64,000 nucleotides of DNA from Biscogniauxia marginata (GCA_022695795.1 MU404083.1:162347-226346); one strand, 5' to 3'. Positions 1 through 14,518 are shown, numbered from the stretch's first letter. The notes: generated by a model from the sequence alone, not told the origin. Translations and numbers: made by a program.

Positions 1-1348
1 CCGTCTCCAGGAGACGTTATCAACATCGAGACCAAAAAGCCCTCCCTAGGTATAGACCCAACAAACTCGTAAAGAATTTCAATAATAATAGTAATAATAA
101 TAATAGGCAGAGGAGGAAGAGGAGGGATTCCATTATATCCATATCTTTCTTGTTATTCTTGTCTCCCGTCTAGCATTCATGTGCAAAACGAATATATAAA
201 TATAAAAATAGATAAAAAGCTAACCAGCCCGCCCCCTTTCCTTTCCCGCGCGCCTGCTAGCCGTGACTGTAGCAAAACCCACCTCCCCTCTTCTTCTTCG
301 TCTTCTTCTTCTCCTCCTCCCTCGGTGTGTCGAGAAGTTGGGTTGGATTCGGTCGGGTTGGTTTCCCACGGACGGCTTCCCACGCGCACGTCTACATAAT
401 CGTAACAGGAACAACAACAATTGGTATCAATTCCCACCTCTACAGATCCTAATAAAAAATCGCGTAGTTGTCGTCGTGCTAAGCGGAAAAGGTCGAAGTA
501 AGAAAAAAGATTTAAATCGACAAAACCCCACTCCTAAAACAGCAACCAACCCAAATGATATTCCCATCCCCGTCCTTTCAAGACCCCCCAAAAGTCCCTC
601 GTTTCTTAAAAAGAAGAGGGCCGTCAGACCCATCGTCCCCCAAGGAGCGTCGTGTAGATTTGTCGTCAGGCCAAGCAAGGAAGAAAGAGAGCCGTAACAC
701 GTAAAAAGTATAAAAGTCTCGCCGACATGAGTCCAGAGCAAAGCGGAGGGAATCCGACTAGGAGGTACCGGGAGATAATAATCATACCTATTAATCATAC
801 CTACAATACGTGTCTATAATAGTAGTAGGTATGATAATAGTTATCTCGGAAGCGAGAGGCAAGAGTCCGCGGGTATCTATTCCAGTCTATATTGTGATTC
901 CCGCTTAGACGTCGTGTATGAGACGAACCAGAACCCGTTGAAATGAGATATTCCTTCGTATACAGGGAGATCAGGTGATCGAGAAGAAAAATAACTGGCT
1001 GCCCTAGGAGGCTAAGTGGAAAGAAAAAGCCTCTGTCAGCCAGTTCAGTGGTATCAAAAAATGTCGTTAGAACAGAACAAGATATTAGACGACCTGACAT
1101 CGTTATACGTATGGCTCCGCAATTAATCGTCGCTCGGCGGTAGCGCAAACTTTGACGAATTGGTGAACTAGTTCTTGGTCGGAAAGGGACGCCTCCATCG
1201 CTCCAAGAAATGATGCGCTCGAAATCAGATAACCTCCGGGCCGAAAACCGAGTCATGCGTCGTAAGGAGATCGTATCGATACAACTGTCTCTCGGTATTT
1301 CCTAGAGGCACAATCCAGGGTAAACACCTCTCTAAGTCGGCTGTGTTT
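1..1348. other. 3' flank of areA; no gene seen
   Basis: Contains an AAT-type microsatellite (about 83-105), a purine-rich run (about 108-126) and a CTT-rich run (about 287-320). Open frames here overlap in several frames, are low-complexity, and have no recognisable domain or splice structure. Part will be the areA 3' UTR. Confidence 0.6.
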
Positions 1349-4300
1349 CTAAAGACTCATCGTCAACCATTCCCATTCTTGAGGTCCAGCTCCGGCCCCA
1401 GGATTTATCATTCCATTAGAAGAACCACCAGACATGCCCAGCACACCGGGACCCATCATAGGTCGTTGATTCATGCCAAAGCCATTAGCAAGGCCTAGAT
1501 TCCCCGAACCTTGTACGTTGACGAATCCGTTAGAGGAGCCAACGGAACGGGCTGCTTCGTTCGATCCGGTCGAGTTCTCGGGGCTATCAACGTCCATGAC
1601 ACCGGAAGATTCGCTGGGACCGGCACTCTTGCTACTACGTCGCTGACGCTTCGAAGACCCTGTCGCAGCAATAGTACGTGGGAGCGATGCGGCACCGGGG
1701 CCCGGGGTGTTCTTGGGAGGAGCGGCGGCAATCGGGACAACGCCCTTGCCGCCCACGGCACCAGAGGCAGAGCCCGCATAGCTTCCTGGTGTACTGCCTG
1801 CAGTATTACCACCGGATCCTGCACCACTGGCTGGGCTTTCAACCTCATTGGCACTACCGGCCCTGTTACTCGTCGACGGAGGAGTGGTCACTTGTGCCGG
1901 GTTATTGCTATTGCTGTTATTGCCTGACGAGGGCATGGATAAAGTCGAATTTTTCCGTGATGCTGGTCCAGAGGCATTGCCCGATGCGTTATTAGCACCC
2001 TTCTTGGAGGCTCTGGTGCTGGTGCCGCCAACCGGCAGGCTTGCGCCCGAACCACGATTACGCTTCTTGATGACGTCGGTCTTCAAGCTCAGAGGCCTAA
2101 CGACACCGTGCAGTTTTAAGAAAAGCCCACAAGCGTTACAAAGTGGCTGACCCTCGGGGTTGCGCCGCCATAGCGGAGTTGTCTGCGTGAAGCAATTGGT
2201 GCAGGTGGTTGGGTTGTTTCCATCCCCTTGGTTGCCCGCAGCGGCTTGCAGATTGCTACTGGAACCATGCTTAGAACCGGGCGGGGAAGCTGGTCGGCTG
2301 GGGGCGACGGAAGAGAACCCAGAAACGGTCCCTGGTGCATCTGGTGGCGGCGAGTTGGGATTTGACTGGGCCAATCTGTCGAAAGGGTTGCCTCGTCCAC
2401 CCATAGGTGTCGAAGCCGTACGGGGAACCTTCTGGCGCTTGTCGCCGGCTGTCCGGAAGGATTGAGAGCGTGGAAGATTTCCTTGGCCATTCCAATCACC
2501 GGACTCGACATAATCTGTTGTCGTGCCTCCAATTGTGACTTGCTTTCGGGGTGGCCCGCCCGGATAGCGGGCAGCCTGGGTGCTGAATTGGCCGGGCAGA
2601 GAAGCATCCCACCCCAATGAGTTGGTGTTGCTTATGTCCATTCCCGATTCATCGGTAGGAGAGAAGCGCTGATGCATTCCTATGTTACGGTCCGCAAATG
2701 CACCGCCATCCTCGTCTTCGTTATCGGAATCAGCACCGAAATTGAACACGTTCTCGTGCATCATGCCCATACCGGGTGAACGGACGGGATGTTCAGGTTG
2801 GAATACCTGGCTGGGGTCGACATGCCCAAAGTTGGACGTGGACGTAAACGCGGACGATGGGTCGGCGCCCGAGGTGGTGGGAGGGAACATGGAATTGTTG
2901 TTTGCGTGATACATGAATTGCTGGCCCATCTGGTTGCCTATGGACCCGTGGCCGTGGCGGAAGCCCTGCGGCCGCTGATGGCGCATATCCATGGTGCCGA
3001 AAAACATGCTCTCGTTCTCGGCCATGGGATGCGGCGTCGAGACGGTGGACTGGTAGGCAGAGCCGGGAGGAGAGTAGTAGTCCGGGCCATTGATGGAACC
3101 CGAGGGGCCGCCGTGGTGGTTGTAAACATTGGAAAATGGGCCGTGGGCGACCATGGGCGAGGTCGAGGGCGAGAAGGAGAAATTCTGCTGGAAGGGCCCC
3201 GCCGACGTGATGATGGGGTCATTCTCCATAGGGAAGGTGTCAAGAGGAAAGGGAACACCGGGGTGATGAGGCATGTGGGCGGCGCCGGCGTGGGTGGAGT
3301 TATCTAGAGTATACTCATGGAGATCCGAGTCGGCGTCCAGCTCGTGGGTGACAACAGCGCTGCTGTTGAGAGCGGAAAGGTGAGGGGAGAAATCAGCGGG
3401 ACGCTTGAGGTTGCGAGTCTAGCGGGATGATTAGCTATCTTTTTATGGTATCCCGGCCGAATGAGATAATATGGCAGACGGATTAGGCAAAAGCAGTGGC
3501 CTGGGGAGTGGGAGGATTTCGGCTCGGCAGGCAAATAAAAAGCGAGCACTCGGGATTACAACTCACCCGTCTCTCGTCAATGCTGGTTTTCCTCGTACGG
3601 CGAGGCACGTAGCCAAACTCGTCTCGGTTCCGCTGGTGAGGAGGGGCCGGCACCGATTGAGGCACCAGGTGCTGCGAGGACGTCTTGCGGGATTTGATGG
3701 GTATTGCGGCGGTTGTGTGGGTGTGAGCGTGAGGGTGAGTCGATCTCTCCCCCTCCTGCTTGATCGTCTCGGGCGAGGGCGTCAACCCGGCCGGCGTCGC
3801 CACGTTCTCGGGGAAGATAAAGTCGTCGAGGTTCATGGGATCCGACTGCGAGAGGGTCTGGTCCGAGGTTTTCCTAAGCTGCGCGATGCCGCTGGGCGGG
3901 TTGGCCGCCGCGTTGCCGTCGTGGTCCGCGGTGCTGCTGTTACTTATGCCGTCTTGGTTAGAGTCGTGATGCGCACCTACGCCTACGTGCACGAGCATCA
4001 CATACCGGGCTTGTGCCTCTGCCTTTGCCTCTGCCTCCAGCTGTCGCTGTCTTCGCAGATTCAAGTGCATCATGCGCCACGTCAGGTTTTCCATGCGCTG
4101 CTGGCTGGGCAGGTTCTGCTTCGTCTTGCTGAAAAACCTCCATACTTGGGTTGCGAGAGGGTCGTTCTGCTGCATCTCCTCCAAGCTCTCCTTCGTGCCG
4201 GACATGCCATTCTGCAAATTCGGGAAGACCGAGCCCTTCAGCAGGTCGAACCGCACCGCATTGCTTGGTTTCGCGAGGTCTAGATTGAGTTCGTGCATGC

Positions 4301-4481
4301 GCAAATCTCCAGGACTGCTCTCGTCCGTGTTCTTGCTCGAGTCGTGCAGTGGGCCGCTGTCGCTGTCGTCGGTCGATTCGAAGGGCCTTCGAGGGAAGCG
4401 GAAATCGTGCTCTGTTATCGTGGGATCCATTGCAAACAAAGGACTCGAGGTCGTTATCGGTGAAGCTATGCTGGCAGCCAT
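1349..4481 (-). CDS. areA: AreA/NIT2 nitrogen-regulatory GATA transcription factor, two exons
   Basis: Global activator of nitrogen-catabolic genes; acts in the nucleus by binding GATA sites. Exons 4481-3567 and 3418-1349 (intron 3566-3419, 148 nt, GTGAGT donor, CTAG acceptor) join in phase 0 to give 994 aa. The start MAASIASP is followed by the conserved block around [15 protein letters not shown]. Around residues 110-150 lies the fungal GATA-factor N-terminal domain (PF08550) with [10 protein letters not shown]. One zinc finger, C-X2-C-X17-C-X2-C at about residues 709-733, has the [20 protein letters not shown] core and a basic tail. The C-terminus EWEWLTMSL is the conserved AreA end contacted by the repressor NmrA, so NmrA control is probably kept. 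NIT2 is about 1,036 aa, so the length fits. The upstream DNA (about 4515-4680) is CT-rich. The intron was placed by hand. Confidence 0.96.
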
Positions 4482-7400
4482 GTTGTGCGATAGAAGAGGA
4501 AAAAGGAAAAAGAGGCGGGACTCCTCACTTCTCGTGTGCGAGAGCGAGAGCGGTCGGAGGGGGGGTGTGTGGTGTGGAAAAGCTCTTGCTTTTTTTGTTC
4601 GTATTACAAGGTCGACTCGACTTGGCTTTCTTTTTCTTTTTTTCTTTTTCGTTTTCCTTTTTTTCCCCACGTCCCTAACCTAGGGTCGGCTGACAGCCGT
4701 TCCTTCCTTCACAAGCCGATTGCTGCTGCGCCCAGAGTTTTCCCTCCAGACTCTAAATGTGCCTGCCCTAAAGGTAGGTGTAGGTAGTAGGTAGTAGACC
4801 TGAGTATAAATTGGACAATTGATCCCGTATGTGAGTGGAATGATATGTTATGAGTTTTTTTTTTTTTTTTTTACCGCAGCTGCGAAAGTAAAAAAAAATA
4901 TGAGTAAAAATAAAAATAGAAAAAAAAAAGATCCAGAATAATACCGATAATACTAATAATCAAAATGGCTTGTGTCCACTGCTCCAAAGACTGGATTACT
5001 TTTTTCGGACTGCTCGACCGCGTGGAACCAACGGGCAGAAGTCGATGTTCTCTGTGGTTGAGAATTTGTGGAGGATGGAGGAGTAGCAAGCAGGTTGTAA
5101 CGACTTGTTCAGGTGTCGCATTGGGTGAGGGACCGATAGTGCGCCCTAGGCAGTTTGGTTCGGCTTGGCTTGGATGACATGGGTGGGATGCGCCGTGGTG
5201 GAGAGCGGCCCACTTAGGACGACGTATGTGCGCCTTCGTCTGGGTCCCCCTCCGACTCCTCCTCGTGCTGTGGGAAAACCCACTAAGCTACGCCTGGAAA
5301 GGTCCGGCAAGCCAGTGGGTGGGTTTAGTGGGGTTTGCATCCTGGCCCGATTTGAACGTTCTCCAGCCAATCCCACCCCGACAATTCGACGTCGGAGGGG
5401 TCCCTTAGGTCCTTGGGTTCTTGGGTTCTTGGGTTCTGTTCTTGCAGCGCACATCCGAGCTTCTCTGCTACCCCCCCGGGAAGGCCCTTAACGCAGCCCG
5501 AAGCGAAGCTTTAAGCTACAAGGGGGGTTGGATCTGCAGCGAATCTTGTTATTGCTAGGGAGGGGGAGGCACGCCAATGTTACTCGCCCGCCGATTTTCT
5601 ATTTTCCTTTAATGATGCTATGATGATCAAGCATGAATGTGGTTTGGAACATGAACCTCCCAAGACCCCCCCTCTAGAGACGGCTGGAAGATGGTGTTTG
5701 GGGACTTGCTGCCGGGGGCTAACTACGGCTAGGGACCTAACCACCTATGTACTCCGTTTAGTGGGAGTTTCGACCACTGCCACACTAAAAAGCCCCTCAA
5801 TTCGTTGTTGCTCTTGGGAAAACTACCTAAAGTTGCAAACCACATCAACCCCCCTTTTCTACGAGCTCCCGTTTCAACGGCGTCTTAGTTCCTAGACCGC
5901 ACCGGATGTTTGTTCCTCGACAATTGTTCCTCAACAATCATCTGCCTACGAGATACTACGAGCAAAGCACGGGCAGAAATGTCAGATGGGAACTTGTCGA
6001 CAGACGTAAGCGTTCTTGGAGTTGGAGTGAGCTGTAAGTGGTCCTTCAGTTGTCAAGTTAGGTCAGGTCAGCACTGACAACTACTACTATTTGTGTGTTA
6101 GTCGATGCATGCGGGTAAGGGTCAAGGTAGTCAAGGTAGGGACCTGGTATTGAATACCCCCCCGAGTGCTTCCGAATTGTACCCCTCCTTGTCTTTACAA
6201 CTTACTTACAACCTCGCAGGAGTCCCTGTAGTGTAATAGCCAGCCGCGTGGAGATGAACGGGAGCAAAGTAGATTTTTGTTTACAGGTTGGCTCAAGCTA
6301 ACCTGACAGCAACTACAGAATATGCCATTCTTCCATTATGTATTAACATAACCTACCTTATGTAGCTACTAACATACCGTCGTTCTAGTCTAGAAGGGCA
6401 TGCGGTATTTACATAGTTAACCGAGGGTGCTTCTAATTTGACACTAATAAGGCTATCCTCGAGTTACTTAAGTCAAGAGTTGAATATTGTAAGTATACAT
6501 ACCCAAGTCAGTACATAAGTATCATTACCGGGTTAATGTTTAGTTACGGACAGCAAGTACCGTATATTATATATAATCGATAGCCTAGACCACCGTCAAG
6601 GTCCGCATGACACGTATATCTGTGAGCCTTCATTGGCCCTCAAGGCTATAACTCAGGGCTGGGGCTTCTAGAAGTTCTACTCAGGCACCACATCAACGAT
6701 CTTGATCGTTTTTCTAACTACCCGACTACATATTCTGCATATTTCTCACGTCAGTTCGGTCACCTGCAACACGTTGATATGCAATCTAGTTAACTTAGGC
6801 ACATGTAATTCTCCACTAAATATATCGTCGCCGAAAGAGGTGAATTGAAACATCAGCGAAGCCTTGGATTCGCTCACCACGTGGGATCTTCGACACGGAC
6901 GCTCGCATCCTCGGCGTTCCACGCCTCAGGTATGTAGTGTAGTGTATGTTACCTAGTTTCTGTCCTCTGCCGTGTCGCATAATGACAGGAAGGGTAATCA
7001 GTAAGTCCTCCCAACCTTTAATGCAGGTCTTGGTCATGACATGTAATTCCCCCACGTCTCGCTCAGTCGCGAGGGCGTTGAACCGTCGCTAACCTTTACC
7101 TGCTGTCCAGAACAAATAACTCGACCTTATTGAGTGATATCAATACGCACCTCAGTTATATGCAGCGCGACTGTTGCATCTGTGCGAGAGGTGGCATATT
7201 CTATGCACTTTTCTCTTCAGTGTCTTGCTAGGCTCCTTAACGAACCCCAGCTTCATTTATGAGTTGCCATCGAGATACCTGCTGAATGAGTATCACCGAG
7301 GTCCTCCGTGTGGTGGTCCTTGTAGAGGCCAGAATCGTCAACTGCGGGCGCCGTGTCTGACCATAGTCACTTGCAGGATTGGTCGTGCAGAGCGACGGCT

Positions 7401-10400
7401 GCCGCCGAAATATGCGCGGACCCCTCCTCTTGCTCTTCCTCTTCTCCTCTCCCATAGCCGCGTAATATTCCTCCCCGCGTTAACCCGAATCGATCTGGTA
7501 TAAGTCGTACAGAAGCCATTCAATAGCCCAGTTCTTAGGTTAGTATCATAGAGAATATGGACCAGGCCCGGATAGATTCTCGACCACCTTATGCTTCCAG
7601 CGAAAGGGACAAAAGAAGAACAAAACTACCACATTGGGTTGGAGTGGAGTGGTGAGCGGATTAGTTCACGATGCACCACAACCGGTGGATGAGTTCCGAT
7701 CTCGAAGCTCTTGCTTTTGAGAAAACCCGGGCCGTTTGAGGTATGTGCTGGGAAAGGGTTCAACCACCCTCTCCCTAGTACCGCTCAAGTACAGTATACA
7801 ACGCGCCTCATTGACAAGGATCAGGGATTCCTGCATGGAGCATGATGCTTCTTAGACCCCCACACGAACGCTTGCGCCAGAGGTTGCAAGGGTCTCTAGG
7901 ATAGGCAAAAGGCCCTAATTCAGCCCTTGAATCCATCAACTTCCCAGCACACCCGCCGAGATCTTCCATTTGGCTTGAATATCACACAAGCACCGACGGC
8001 CAGGAATCAAGGTGTTGGCCCGGCTTCCCAAGCAAGCTTGACATTATACCAAATCAAGCAGTCCGGTCATGGTTACTACGGATGTGCCTTACCACCGCTT
8101 GGCGTCCCGTGGCCAGTCAAACTATCGTTAATTTTGCTTGCTAACTGATGATTGTGCTCATGACTATGGAACCATCACGGAGGAAGCTATTTTGGGTCAA
8201 GAAATGAAGACAAAAAGCATCATATATAGAGGGGGTTAACAGCTGGGAATGGCGATATTTCACAGGACGGCCGATGCGATAAACCACACAACGAGCACCC
8301 AGTCTCGAATGACGTTCTATCATCATAATCATGACAATTCCTAATCTGCATCGTTCGCATTCTCTATCCCGTACCCGACGTCATGCCCCCCCCCCCCCCT
8401 GGTGGCGGAGTTAACTAACCTCCTACACGTTAACATCATTGCCCATTTGGTTATACTATCGATCAACAACTGGCTTGCGCTCTAAAGTATAAGAGCCATG
8501 TCGAACTACTCGCACAGATGGAAATCCGCCTTGCGACCTTCAGCATCATATATTCAATACATACCCAGGATATGTAGTTGGGATGTTTCTGAGTCGCTGA
8601 GGGTTCGGAATATGATTATTCCTGCTCTTTAATATGATATGATAGATGGCACGGTGAAACCACCGGCAACCGAACTAATAATTCATCTCAACTATAGTCA
8701 ACGATATATTTTAACCTATAATAGCTATAATACTATTAACCTATACACAACCCACATTTCCGGACGAGCTGAATGTTCTGCGACCATTACGTTCGCAGTA
8801 TATGTAATGTCCGGTAAATGTTAACTCAGTCTTCGGGAATACGACACAACCTCCCGTGTTCCCCTAGCCGCCTTTCAGATGGATCAGACCAATGGACCAG
8901 AATTATTCCTAAATAGATTCATTGGCGCATGCGGAACGAAAGGCCCACCAGAGGTATGGAAGACCTCGTGTCACCGAACCCTCAAACGCATGCCAGCGTC
9001 CTTCACATGCCAACTAAGACAGCAATTGGACTACGCTCTCAATATAGGCCTAGCCATTGCGTCGTCGACACACTTTAATTAAATCTAGGTTTACTAGAGC
9101 TCATTGGCACTTCAATGTTCGAACCTAGCACGAACCGTCCCTCTATCCCGCCCAATAAGACGTATCATCACGGACGAATATCCGTGAGTAGTATAGGCGA
9201 TAATTGGTCGGGTTGGTGTAGGGGCTCTAAGAACTCGCATATTGAGATCCAGAGGACCCTGAAATCTAAGCGGCGCGGGCCAGGACGGACAACGTGTATG
9301 TACGTTTATTCGGTACACGCAGCCTGCAAACCAGCATACAATAAAATGGACCCCCTACCACATTAATAAGGCCAGAAAGTGAGCACTAAACACCAACACG
9401 TAGTTAGGCCGCTGGCTCACGAGAACGAACCGGGACGGAGGACGGGGAAAATATCGGCGGTTTTCCTGTCCGTTCACTGCACCCAGCATCCAAATAGTCC
9501 AACGTCCGCGCCTAGAACCCTAGGCTCGACTCATGGACACCATTGCTGACGGCGAGACAGCAGACACTTAGTTACTTTAGGTAGTCAGTCTGAACGGTCT
9601 CCTACGTCACGAGTCAAGTAGCACGCGTATATTCATTCATCACTACTACGGACTAGTTGTGGTGAGGCCGAGGATGGTGCTTGCTAAGTGCTGAGAAGCC
9701 CTTCCAGGTTTACCGAGTTAGCAACCGCGTTTAAACCCTAACGAGCCTGAAATATCCATCATGCCGCCTAGACCCAAACTATTCACCTCATGGATACCAA
9801 CTTGTGGGTCTCACGCCCGAAGATCTCGGCCGTACTCAAAGCGACCCTGGAAGTCCGGGTACCGCTTTACTAGCTGGGTCCTGGTTCTGGTTGAATTTGG
9901 TACTTTTCGTCATGGCTCGCACCGCCAACCCCCGCCAAGTACGTGCGATATTATTGTTTAGGACGAGCGGCAAAATAGGTCGTCTTGGTTAAAGAATAAT
10001 ATGAGATGAAATAAATACATAACAGAGAGGCACACTTAACCTTCGTTGTACATCCCGAACAACAGGCGAATACCGAATGGGATCTAGACTACCACAATCC
10101 GGGCAGGCAATCTGATGCAGGAAGACAAATTGCGGCATTTAGACGAGCTCGATATACCGATATGGGCAGGCGCTGAGGTTATAAACTAGTTGCTCTCCAA
10201 GTGTACTCTAGAACTACTCCCGCACGGGGGGAGGACCTGAAAATTTCAATTATAATAAGAGAGAGCGAGAGAGAGGGAGAGGGAACAAGCATCATTTCTT
10301 TCTGGGCTCGGCGCTGACTTCCCATTGCAGCCGTGTGCAGCCCTGCTGGTTAGACAAGGTCCAATAGACGAGATGAAACGGCGTGGGGGTTTGGATGTGA

Positions 10401-12228
10401 CCCTGGCGCACACACAACCACAGGGTTCGTCAGCGGACTCAAGGAAAACGCGGGGGCTCGCGTCGTAAGTGGTTAGGGCCAGCCCATAGCTCTCCGTCTC
10501 GTGGGCCCCCTTCCCCCGAATCGCCCGCGTAGGTATGGAAAACTTGCGCTCTTCGTCCCAGTGGCAATCGCTAGTCAGGATGGAGATGAGGGTGAGGTCA
10601 TTCCTGGTAGAAACGATCTCGGATAACCATGTCGTGTCACCATTCCTTTCTTTCTCCCTCCTTCTCTTTTCTCCCGTTCGGATTCGCTTTCTTGCTTCCT
10701 CTTCCCTGGATGTTAAGCATTGTTCCTTGTCGTCAGCAGGTGACGGACGGGATCGAAGGGAGCTTCGGGACAATGTTATCCGTCGCTGGACCGCTCGGTA
10801 ATCACGACGGCTTTGGTCGAGCCGATCCAACCCCACGGCGTCGCCGTCGAGGCAATTGGCCAATTATCGTAGACGTTTACTAATGCTGCTGGCAAGCCCT
10901 TCTCCCTCCAAGCTGGCAGGCTCAGCTAAGAATGTGAATCACTCGACTCCAAGTTCCGAGCTGTAGATGTTGAAACTGTATAAAAACAAAGAAACCACGC
11001 CCAGTGTATGGACTGCAGCCCTGGGGGGATTGCACCAAGATATATAGACAGCGGTCGAGAGGATCCCCGGCCTCCTTATCTCTTCGCACTTGGAAGGGAT
11101 TATCTCCAATGGCACTCCAATGCGGCAGGTGACTATTTTCATTACATACATAGCCTCAGATAGTTGCTCCCACGAGATTATCTCTAAGCCTTGCGTGCTA
11201 TCAGGCGAGCCCTCTGTTCAGGTAACAATCGGTCGAATAGCAGTATCGCGTCTTATCGAAAACGGAATATCACGAAATCTATCTTTACGGCCCTTATCGA
11301 GAGTCCACCGAATCGCATAACATACTTGGGTATTAGTTTCCATTCCCATCAGATTGCGCCATCTGATCTCATTGGTCATTAGCTGCGAGCAGACGTGCTG
11401 GCCCTGCAGTGGCCCGCACACGACCAACAACTCCATTCGCACGCTGGGGAAATCTACCTAAAAAAAGAAGCACAGGCACAACAAGCACGGCCGCGATGAT
11501 GCCATCTGCCGTCGCCCTTCCCTCAGCCGAGACAACTTAGTTTACGGGCTGGAGCTTATCTGAATCAATGTATGCAGACCCCTGAAATCGGAGCTGCACG
11601 AGGGTTTCTTGAAGGCCGCACAACCCCAGAGTGGGCTTTGTATAATAATATCTGGGGAAGACGGGAGTAATTTTTAAATCGGTGACTCGGAAGACGATAT
11701 CTAGGGTTCGTTCGTACAGCCTTGGCTACTTAAATGCCCTATCTCAGGGGGTGGACTTATGTTTATCTCTCGCGCGATAATTATCTCATATTTGAAATTC
11801 AAATGGGGCTTCCTTTGTAGCTCCGCGGTGTCAGATCTATTATAAGCATTGCCCAGCGGCGTCCTTTGTACATACCGTAGTTGAAACCTCTTCCCGAAAT
11901 TTGGCATTTCCACTCATCTCTACTACCTAAGGGCCATTGCGAACCAGCTGGCTCTGTGACCAGCTTCGCCGTTCTCTGACCAAGGCTGTGGCAATCGTCC
12001 CATTGAGAAGTCATGGCTGTCTCGATCGGTCGAATTCGGCCTCAAAGCCGGATTCGAATCCGCGCTCTTTGTCCGGGCATTGTCGACGACTATCCCTTTG
12101 TGAATCCGTGAGCCGAAGACGATGGGATGGAACAAAAAGGAAGGCTCAGACACGCCCCACGGAGACGGTTCTGCATTCACGATGGATAACCATACGGCCT
12201 GCGTCTCGTCGACACGACGAATTCGACG
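4482..12228. other. 7.7-kb gene-poor interval upstream of areA
   Basis: Lies between the divergent areA and WSC genes. The first 200 bases hold the pyrimidine-rich areA leader, followed by T and A runs near 4855-4930. Short tandem copies of cttgggtt sit at about 5410-5440, a 14-C run at 8386-8399, and GA-rich DNA at 10258-10285. Stops are frequent in all frames and I could not recognise a protein remnant. Part may be areA promoter and long 5' UTR; the rest may be degraded repeat. Confidence 0.5.
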
Positions 12229-14518
12229 ATGTTTCGGTCATATTTCAACACGAAGAGCTTCTATCTCAAGGCTTTGTTGTGGAACGGGTTGCTCTTCTTC
12301 GGTTCACGATGTGATAATATAGAAGCGAAGTCAGAGCTATTGATCATAGGCACACCGGTTGTCGAAATATCTACGATCACGATCACGACCACGATAGCGT
12401 ATAACCCGACGTTGACACCGGGCGACCCAAAATATCCGTTGCTAGGATGCTACCGCCAACCGAGTGAGGGGCAGATCTTCGGGCCCGAAGGGCACGATGC
12501 GTGTTCAGATACGGTGCCGCCGGGTGACCTAACCATAGAAGCGTGCCTAAAGGGATGCGCATCATTGGTGCCGCAAGATAAGAACGCTGAGCGTTATGCG
12601 TTTGCTGGGCTGAGGAATGGAAGGTAGGTCGGACAAGTTTGTCCCCTCCCCAGTGAAAGATAAAAATGTTAACTCACATACCAGCGAGTGTATCTGCGGC
12701 ATCCAAATCTCGCTAGATGCGCAAGATCTCTCCGCAGATGACTGCAAAACACCATGCGCCGGCGACCCGAAGCTTTCATGCGGCGGGAGTGACGCTATCG
12801 CCGTGTACAGTCTGGGCTCTGCCAACAGCGGCGACGACGGGACAGCGCTACCTTACCAGACCGAAGGTAGTAGCAACCCCGACGGGGACGAGATGAGGAA
12901 GACTGGCGGGAGCAACACCAAGCCCACATCCACCAGAGTCGCAAGTCCACCCCTGACTTCGGCCAGCGGCGACCCCGAACCCACCACAATGTCAGATGAC
13001 ATGCACCACCAAATGACAACAGCCTCGCCCACAGGCGGCGGCAAAGCCGCAGGGCCAAACCCCTCGCAAGCCGAAACAGACAGGAGTGGACCGACCTCGG
13101 CACCACCCCCGGGGGCGCCGCCACAGCCCGCCTCGACGCCGACCATAGCGGCGATCACGGGGAGCTTTTCGGGTGCGATAATCCTCGTCGTGGTCTTGGT
13201 CTTGTGCTTCCGCGCGCGCCGGCGGAAACACAAGGTCAAGGCCGTTTCGGAGCATAAGCATAAGCAGGAGCAGGAGAAGCGACGGCCGGTGCCAAGCCCG
13301 ATCCGGACCACCACCACCACCATCACCACCACCGCAGCAGCAGCAGCAGGGGGTTACGAGCGGAGGAAGTCTTGGGACAGGAACAGGATCAGGAGTGGGA
13401 GTCGCGGCTATGTGGAGAGGAGGGGAGGAAGAGATGATGGGGATGGGGATGGGGATGAGGGTAGAGATAGGCGGCTCACGATCCTAGGGGATTTCCTGCC
13501 GACGACGCCGGCTCTCGAGTCCGGCGGGGGCGGGGGTGGCAAGTATGACTACTCGTACCGGCCGTACGCGCCGGGCTCGGGGGGTCTGCACTCGAGGACG
13601 AACACGACGGCGGTGACGGCCGCGGGACCCCAGCCCGGCAGCGACCGGGACACCCTGTACGGCACCCTGCTGGACGAAGTCCAAGCCGGGCCCGCGGCCG
13701 GCGTCGGGCTGGGACTGGGGATTAAAACCGGAGACGGGGCCACCGCGCACGCCGCGAGCTCGAGCGTGCAGTGGCGCGGCACCGCCGAGACCACGACCAC
13801 GGCCACGCCCCCGAATTCCGCGACCACCACCTGTCCCTACCCCCCTTATCCGCCATCCCATCCGCACGCCGACCTCGCGGCCCGCATCGAGACCCTCGGC
13901 GACCGCGCCTGGCACCGGCGGAAGATATCCACGCCGTACGCGCCCGCGCCCGCGGCGAAGAGTACCGCCGACCAGACCCAGATCCAGATGCGAGGTCGGG
14001 GTCGGGATCGGGATCGCAAGTCCAGCGGTCCCAGGGCCCGTAGCCAGACGGCCAGCAGCAGCGGACCGCCACCGAGCGCACCGCTCCCGCCAACACCAAT
14101 ACCAATACCGACACCTACGTCGGCGCGCGCCGGGGCCGGAGGAGGAGGAGGAGGAGGAGGAGGAGGGGGGGGGGGAAATGACACCAGTGCGTCCGCGACG
14201 GTCACCCGACGCGATACGCTCCGTCCCCTCGTGGGACTACGAGCCCATGACAGATGTAGGGTTGGGTTTAGGAGTGGGTATAGCATCGACGACGCCCTAC
14301 CCGCACCCTCCATCTCCGTCCCCGCTATCGCCGACGCCGCAGCCGCTGCGCCCCCGGAAACCGCAGCAGCAGCCGCAGCCGCAGCCGACGACAACGACAA
14401 AGTACGAGGAGTCGCCGGTCCTCGGGGGCGAAGAAGCCTGGAGGAGGCCCGGGGCGCCGGTTCTTCTGCCGCCTGTTATCGCGGCCGGGGAGGGGAGCAC
14501 GAGGACGATGACGGATGA
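12229..14518 (+). CDS. WSC-domain single-pass membrane protein, two exons, frame change near C-terminus
   Basis: Probable cell-wall stress sensor or surface lectin. Exon 1 is 12229-12623; the intron is 12624-12684 (61 nt, GTAGGT donor, aactcac branch, CCAG acceptor); exon 2 starts at 12685. The junction restores NGSECICG, the expected WSC motif. Residues 1-28 could be a signal peptide. The WSC domain spans about 69-172 (LLGCYR, AFAGL, ECICG, CGGSDAIAVYS). A Ser/Thr/Pro-rich stalk follows, then a membrane segment at about 288-310 and a basic stop-transfer stretch. The cytoplasmic tail is Gly/Pro/Arg-rich. This frame ends at 14518 (742 aa). After a G11 run at 14165-14175 the next frame, open to 14693 with an acidic end, looks more protein-like, so the true end may be 14693. 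Domain call is firm; start and tail are less so. Confidence 0.8.

Noticed and set aside
10246..10863. 205-aa open frame on the minus strand
   Set aside because: Low-complexity ends (GA repeat), conflicting open frames on the other strand, no domain and no splice context.
12040..12075. Palindromic ggattcgaatcc resembling a tRNA T-arm
   Set aside because: No acceptor stem, D-arm or anticodon arm can be paired around it.
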